DNA of 18,210 nt, from positions 1 to 18,210 of the forward strand of contig CALGAD010000166.1 in assembly GCA_937951955.1 (NCBI GenBank), written 5' to 3'. Every line of letters starts with the position of its first letter. The stretch's first letter is position 1. The notes beneath the pieces are model-generated. The model did no database searches, was not told the origin of the DNA, and saw only the letters and a program-made list of their open reading frames with translations. Below are positions 14,828 to 18,210 of this stretch, in pieces. Source of the stretch: an uncultured Bacillaceae bacterium (GTDB lineage: Bacteria; Bacillota; Bacilli; Bacillales; Caldibacillaceae). Made by a program: the position numbers and the translations under genes.

Positions 14828-15898
14828 TTAAGCGAGCAGAAGATCTTCTTCCGCCCTCAGCAATTCCGTCTCTGTGACATTGACTTGACGACCGATTGTT
14901 CGAAAACATATATCGAATAAACTCGATGCTAAATCAATAATGATACCGGTATTTTTCATCGGAAGTCCGCACCTTTTACCGATGTATTCAATCGGCACGA
15001 GACCAAACGGTATATCCTCGAAAATATAGCGATGATGCATCGAATTAGGAGCAAGAATATTGCGGTATGCTTCGTTATTTTGAATACATTCATAAATCGA
15101 GTTTCCTTGCAGGCGATACGTACGCCGCAACCAATCTTTCGTTGACTCGACTTTTAATCCTAATTTTTGTGATACTTGCACTCTTTCTTCATCGATTTTT
15201 TCTATAAATGAGGCAATGGTCGGCGAAATTCCATCATAATAATAGTTGTACGTGTGATTTTGACTTTCAGTCCAGCCAATATTCAAAAGTAACGGGGCAC
15301 AATGGAGGATCATACCGACATTACCTACAGATGTCTCAATCATCGAACGAGCAGGTTTGAAGAAAGGCTGCAAGCATCCGGGTAATTGTCGAATAATATT
15401 TCTGTTTTCTCTGGCATCAAAAGTAGATAACAGTACACCAGATTTTAAGGCTATAATATTTACCGCATCATCGGATATTTTTCTACATGTATAGATAATC
15501 GTCTGGGTTTCGGCAATCGTTGGAGTGATCAATTTATTGTAGCGATTGAATACTTGTAAAAACTCTACCGCCCCAAATGTACGACCGGGATTTAAAACAA
15601 TGATCACATCGCGATCCAGATAACGGGCAATTTCTTTTGCCAGTTCACGGTGGGAATTAGCCGGTGTTGTGATTAAAATTAAGTCGGTTCCCTGTATTGC
15701 CTTCTGCAAATCATTCGTAACGAGATCAATTACAAATTCTCCCTGGATTTCACCATAGCATTTAATCATATGAGTTTCTTTCAACTTTCTAATCGTTTCC
15801 TCTGACCGATTCCATAATCTGACTTGATGCCCGTTGGCACTTAAATGGGCAGCCATGGCAAATCCCGAGTTTCCTGCGCCAATGACTGTAACTTGCAT
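14828..15898 (-). CDS. NAD(P)-dependent octopine/nopaline dehydrogenase family protein
   Basis: Cytosolic oxidoreductase of the opine-dehydrogenase superfamily, which reversibly couples an amino acid and a 2-oxo acid by reductive condensation. It has 356 residues. The N-terminal Rossmann fold has G7-A-G9-N-S-G12 (VTVIGAGNSGFAMA) and a TDLILITTPANSH segment after it. The C-terminal helical octopine-dehydrogenase domain (about 185-330) includes GNVGMILHCAPLLLNIG, whose His probably acts in catalysis (the family usually has HP; here HC), and YYYDGISPTIASFIEKIDEE. The ATG at 15898 has AAAGGAG 7 bp upstream. It is first of the two-gene unit with the B12 mutase-like protein; arginase is the next gene downstream. 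Substrates cannot be read from sequence: octopine-type arginine chemistry would fit the neighbour, but ketopantoate-reductase-like functions are also possible. Confidence 0.86.
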   Translation of the reverse strand: MQVTVIGAGNSGFAMAAHLSANGHQVRLWNRSEETIRKLKETHMIKCYGEIQGEFVIDLVTNDLQKAIQGTDLILITTPANSHRELAKEIARYLDRDVIIVLNPGRTFGAVEFLQVFNRYNKLITPTIAETQTIIYTCRKISDDAVNIIALKSGVLLSTFDARENRNIIRQLPGCLQPFFKPARSMIETSVGNVGMILHCAPLLLNIGWTESQNHTYNYYYDGISPTIASFIEKIDEERVQVSQKLGLKVESTKDWLRRTYRLQGNSIYECIQNNEAYRNILAPNSMHHRYIFEDIPFGLVPIEYIGKRCGLPMKNTGIIIDLASSLFDICFRTIGRQVNVTETELLRAEEDLLLA

Positions 15899-15952
15899 AT
15901 GATCACTCCTTTACAAGAATAATGAATTCGATACAATCACCTCGAACAATTT

Positions 15953-15960
15953 TTTGTATG
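15953..15960 (-). promoter_or_regulatory. Possible sporulation-type -10 upstream of the opine dehydrogenase
   Basis: CATACAAA on the minus strand, 55 bp before the ATG, resembles the sigma-E -10 (CATACAMT) and the CATA start of the sigma-K -10. No good -35 sits 14-16 bp further upstream. TGCTAATAT (extended sigma-A -10, minus strand) near 16000 is an alternative. The control of this pair is therefore open. Confidence 0.22.
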
Positions 15961-16275
15961 GTAGACAGAACACATTTTAGGAAAGAGTAATTTGCGGAAT
16001 ATTAGCACTTTTGGCAAAACAGAATATATACAAGTTTACAGGTTATTGATAAAGCGCCGGAACAATAAAACTGATTAACGTACACCGTCATTCATTGCAG
16101 AGAAAAGGCATTGAATTGAACCGCTTCCTTTGCATCGGAACATTATGCATCATGCTGTATCAATTTGAAAAAACTATGAACTTTTTTGAGCAAAATTATT
16201 TAAGGAATAGGAGAATTGGTTATTTATGATTTATATATTTACTGCGCTGGAAAACTTCCGTTTAGAAAGGCTCTC

Positions 16276-16382
16276 ATAAAAGAAATGCAACCTTATGCAG
16301 GACGGGATAGAGGTTTGGAGCGGTTGCATTATTTGTGGTTTGTTCCATCTACGTGATCGCAATGGAAAATTTTTGGTTAAGG
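16276..16382 (-). ncRNA. Candidate small RNA with own promoter and terminator
   Basis: On the minus strand an extended -10, TGG-TATAAT (16389-16397), is followed about 65-100 bp later by the stem AATGCAACC/GGTTGCATT (16284-16292 with 16322-16330, 29-nt loop), which runs into TTTCTTTT. That gives a transcript of about 105 nt with no open frame. There is no clear -35 and no homologue is known to me, so this is only a candidate. Confidence 0.3.
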
Positions 16383-16763
16383 ATTCCCATTATACCATTG
16401 AGGGGCTATCTTCATTATACAAAAAGATTCATAACTATTGTAGTATAAATATTAAAATTTTCTATGAAACTTAACAAGGAATTGCCCTTTCTAATAGGGG
16501 AACGGGGAAAATAATTAGGACAATAATACGAAGAGAAACATTGACAAAATTAAACAGGAAACACAGAGAGAAGAAAAGCAGTGCTGCATATTAGGTTGTC
16601 TATTTTAGAAAAATAGTGGAACTTTATCTCAATAAGATTTACAAGAACTAGACATCTCTCGCACGCATAAGGGCAGCGGATTCATAAAAATCTCTGTATT
16701 TTCCTTTTCCACACGAGGAGAATTTACATTGCAGGGGCTGTTCATGGCTGGTTAAAATTTTCA

Positions 16764-16883
16764 TCAGGAAAAAGCAATTACTTTCCGGGTATTCATAGCT
16801 GCAAGTTCAACGTCATTGTAGGGCACCCGGAATAGTGGAAAAAAATCAACTGTTTTTGTCGAGAAGAAAGATAGTGAAGTGAA
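16764..16883 (-). pseudogene. Coding-like remnant without start codon
   Basis: A minus-strand frame just downstream of the hypothetical gene at 16886 reads STKTVDFFPLFRVPYNDVEL and continues AAMNTRKVIAFS to a stop at 16764. The composition is protein-like, but there is no ATG/GTG/TTG with a ribosome binding site, and the hairpin arms at 16783-16832 lie inside it. It may be the tail of a lost gene or chance. Confidence 0.22.
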
Positions 16884-16885
16884 AA

Positions 16886-17455
16886 CTAGGCATGGATCGG
16901 GGATGTAGAATTCTCGGCGAAATAATCACGGAGTTGCTTGTAGTTCTTTTTAAAATAGTGGAGCACTAATTTTTTGCTGAAAGCATTTGTTTCTACCTTC
17001 CGTTCCAGTTGATCGACATCAACGGTGATAATTTCCGTTCCGTTAAAATGATTCACACTTTCTAACGACTCGAGATCGGGAAATTCGTCTCTTAATTTCA
17101 AATAAGGCATATGCATTTCGAATAAAATGTTCCTGTTCTCATCATCGCTTTTCTTATCCAACACCGTTAGGATATATACCGGTTCATTGTAAAAGCGCAT
17201 TTTTTCGTTAAGTTTAGGTACATACTTTTTCAATTTAATGTAGGGGCTATTTTTCAATTGAATAAAAGCCTTTTTCTTTAAATTCGTTAGCTCCTCAATT
17301 TCCTTCGTCTTCATAGAACTCTCCGCTAATTTACTAACCCAGTAAGTCCAGTAAGCTAAACGACCAACGATCAATAATTCTTTACTTTCCTTTTTCCACA
17401 TTTTTTGTAACGCTTTATAGCCCGTTACATACCTTCGTTTTAATTTGGCTACCAT
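16886..17455 (-). CDS. Hypothetical basic protein (189 aa)
   Basis: I do not recognise this family. The ATG at 17455 is chosen because AAAAGGAG lies 8 bp upstream; the open frame extends to 17587 but the extra 44 residues have no start signal. The 189-residue protein is lysine-rich. Its N-terminal half looks helical (KLKRRYVTGYKALQKMWKKE, ELLIVGRLAYWTYWVSKLAE, TKEIEELTNLKKKAFIQLKN). The C-terminal half looks alpha/beta (EPVYILTVLDKK, ILFEMHMPYLKL, GTEIITVDVDQLERK). There is no signal peptide or clear membrane helix; the aromatic stretch AYWTYWVSKL is too short. It stands alone between the tRNA cluster and the long intergenic region. Codon use is like its neighbours, so it seems genuine. Confidence 0.68.
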   Translation of the reverse strand: MVAKLKRRYVTGYKALQKMWKKESKELLIVGRLAYWTYWVSKLAESSMKTKEIEELTNLKKKAFIQLKNSPYIKLKKYVPKLNEKMRFYNEPVYILTVLDKKSDDENRNILFEMHMPYLKLRDEFPDLESLESVNHFNGTEIITVDVDQLERKVETNAFSKKLVLHYFKKNYKQLRDYFAENSTSPIHA

Positions 17456-17943
17456 TTCCAAAACTCCTTTTCTGAAATTAATCAAATGGACATATGATTT
17501 TACTCTCTGCCATCCCCAGATCTCTTCGCCTGCAACTAAAATCCCGTCCTTTTTGAACGTATGAAAAACGGATGACCAATCCGGCACCGTGCGTTTTGAT
17601 CGATCCGTTTACTAAAAGAATATTGAATGTTTGTATATTTCGGGCGAAGAAATTGGGAAACAAGCTATCTCCAGTTCTGTTCAATTGAACAAATTACAAG
17701 TGAAATGCACCATCGACAAACACATTTTATTAATACTATTTTATCATATTTTTAAAAATAGTGGATGTTCAGAAAAGGAGTGACAATTTGGAGGTTATGT
17801 TGTTACAAGATGAAGGAAATTTGTAGAAAAAGATTCGGAGATATCAGCGCTTTCAAGTGGATAGACGTTTATCCGCTATTGCATTTTAAAATGGAAAAAC
17901 GTATACCAAATTTGCCGCTTAAGAATTTCTATATATAAATAAA
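17456..17943. other. Intergenic region between the hypothetical gene and the tRNA cluster
   Basis: AT-rich, with no supported gene. It contains a perfect 14-bp palindrome (17678-17691). It also has a 12-codon plus-strand frame (TTG at 17789) with AAAGGAG 6 bp upstream, which is too short to call. Promoter signals for the hypothetical gene are not clear. Confidence 0.45.
17678..17691. repeat. Perfect 14-bp palindrome TGTTCAATTGAACA
   Basis: The sequence TGTTCAATTGAACA is fully self-complementary and lies about 220 bp upstream of the hypothetical gene's ATG. Its size and symmetry fit an operator for a dimeric repressor, but no regulator can be assigned. Confidence 0.4.
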
Positions 17944-17975
17944 AAAATATTATTTCTTTAAAGAAATAATATTTT
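17938..17975 (-). terminator. Perfect AT-rich palindromic terminator of the tRNA cluster
   Basis: Two 16-nt arms (17944-17959 and 17960-17975) form a perfect 32-nt palindrome with no spacer. On the minus strand it ends in a run of seven T. It lies 6 bp after the tRNA-Tyr 3' end. Only two of the 16 base pairs are G-C, so the long stem compensates for weak pairing. Confidence 0.8.
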
Positions 17976-17981
17976 CACATA

Positions 17982-18064
17982 TGGAGGGGGACGGATTCGA
18001 ACCGCCGAACCCATAAGGGAGCAGATTTACAGTCTGCCGCGTTTAGCCACTTCGCTACCCCTCC
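17982..18064 (-). tRNA. tRNA-Tyr (anticodon GUA)
   Basis: An 83-nt class II tRNA: acceptor GGAGGGG paired with CCCCTCC, anticodon stem-loop GCAGA-CTGTAAA-TCTGC with anticodon GTA, a long variable arm, and the T loop GGTTCGAATCC. The discriminator base is A. CCA is not encoded. It is the last gene of the cluster. Confidence 0.97.
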
Positions 18065-18079
18065 GAATATTCAGTTCAA

Positions 18080-18152
18080 TGCCGACTGCAGGAGTCGAAC
18101 CCGCAACCTACTGATTACGATTCAGTTGCTCTACCAGTTGAGCTAAGTCGGC
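18080..18152 (-). tRNA. tRNA-Thr (anticodon CGU)
   Basis: A 73-nt tRNA: acceptor GCCGACT/AGTCGGC, D arm GCTC..GAGC, anticodon stem ACTGA/TCAGT with loop ATCGTAA, so anticodon CGT reading ACG, and a T arm with TTCGACT. CCA is not encoded. It is 15 bp upstream of tRNA-Tyr and 9 bp downstream of tRNA-Glu. Confidence 0.95.
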
Positions 18153-18161
18153 ACAACGAAA

Positions 18162-18210
18162 TGACCCCTACGGGATTCGAACCCGTGTTACCGCCGTGAA
18201 AGGGCGGTGT
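18162..18210 (-). tRNA. tRNA-Glu (anticodon UUC), 5' part beyond window
   Basis: The 3' 49 nt are present: anticodon stem CCGCC/GGCGG around the loop CTTTCAC (anticodon TTC), T arm with GGTTCGAATCC, acceptor arm AGGGGTC and discriminator A. CCA is not encoded. The D arm and 5' acceptor strand lie outside the window. Confidence 0.93.

Larger units (their letters stand above)
15899..16885. other. Long intergenic region without a convincing protein gene
   Basis: Nearly 1 kb, AT-rich, with many stops in all frames. It holds a possible small RNA on the minus strand (16276-16382), an inverted repeat TTCCGGGT/ACCCGGAA (16783-16790, 16825-16832), a coding-like remnant on the minus strand (16764-16883), and tiny open frames with good ribosome binding sites but only 8-17 codons. 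No transposase, cobalamin riboswitch or attachment site is visible. Confidence 0.55.

Noticed and set aside
16228..16281. 17-codon plus-strand frame beginning MIYIFTALE
   Set aside because: The start resembles some nucleosidases, but it stops at once, neighbouring frames do not continue the family, and the ribosome binding site is badly spaced.
15899..16885. Cobalamin riboswitch upstream of the B12 mutase unit
   Set aside because: I looked for the conserved B12-box elements on the minus strand and saw none.
17789..17824. 12-codon plus-strand frame with AAAGGAG and TTG start
   Set aside because: Too short and not followed by a gene it could regulate on the plus strand.
1..18210. CRISPR arrays, insertion sequences, prophage genes or attachment-site repeats
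   Set aside because: No regularly spaced repeats, transposase, integrase or phage structural genes are visible in the window.

Overview
The window looks like chromosome of a low-to-moderate-GC Bacillaceae (Bacillus/Oceanobacillus-like Firmicute). The reasons are the gene order sigW-rsiW-cdaA-cdaR-glmM, strong GGAGG-type ribosome binding sites with GTG/TTG starts, Bacillus-type sigma-A and sigma-W promoters, and proteins that read like Bacillus MhqN, CdaA, GlmM and RocF. No phage, insertion sequence or CRISPR array is visible.

Layout. Positions 1-612 hold an almost complete minus-strand mhqN (quinone-stress nitroreductase), with a textbook sigma-A promoter and a tandem 14-bp repeat that looks like an operator. 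A 62-residue ribbon-helix-helix-like gene (940-1128, plus) diverges from it. A small frameshifted membrane-protein gene (1239-1438, minus) and a histidine-phosphatase gene (1657-2223, minus, probable TTG start) follow. At 2772-6164 (plus) lies a large secreted enzyme that combines a phosphodiester-glycosidase (NAGPA-type) domain with a calcineurin-like phosphoesterase domain. Its signal peptide is recovered only if translation starts at a CTG codon. A bidirectional terminator separates it from the convergent cell-envelope block.

The envelope block (minus strand, 6259-11340) is two transcription units: sigW-rsiW, with a perfect sigma-W autoregulatory promoter and its own terminator, and cdaA-cdaR-glmM, with an extended -10 promoter. 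It couples envelope-stress sensing, c-di-AMP synthesis and its regulator, and the GlmM step of peptidoglycan precursor synthesis. glmS does not follow glmM.

Next comes rocF (arginase, minus), then the least familiar part of the window. This is a minus-strand pair made of an octopine/nopaline-type dehydrogenase (14828-15898) and a fused cobalamin-dependent mutase-like protein (12820-14739). The latter has an N-terminal B12-binding domain and a glutamate-mutase-E-like barrel. The pair ends in an unusually long hairpin. Together with the adjacent arginase it suggests an uncharacterised amino-acid or opine pathway. About 1 kb upstream has no convincing protein gene but has inverted repeats, a possible small RNA and a coding-like fragment. 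A hypothetical basic protein follows (16886-17455). The window ends in a minus-strand tRNA cluster: Glu (partial), Thr(CGU) and Tyr, closed by a perfect AT-rich palindromic terminator.
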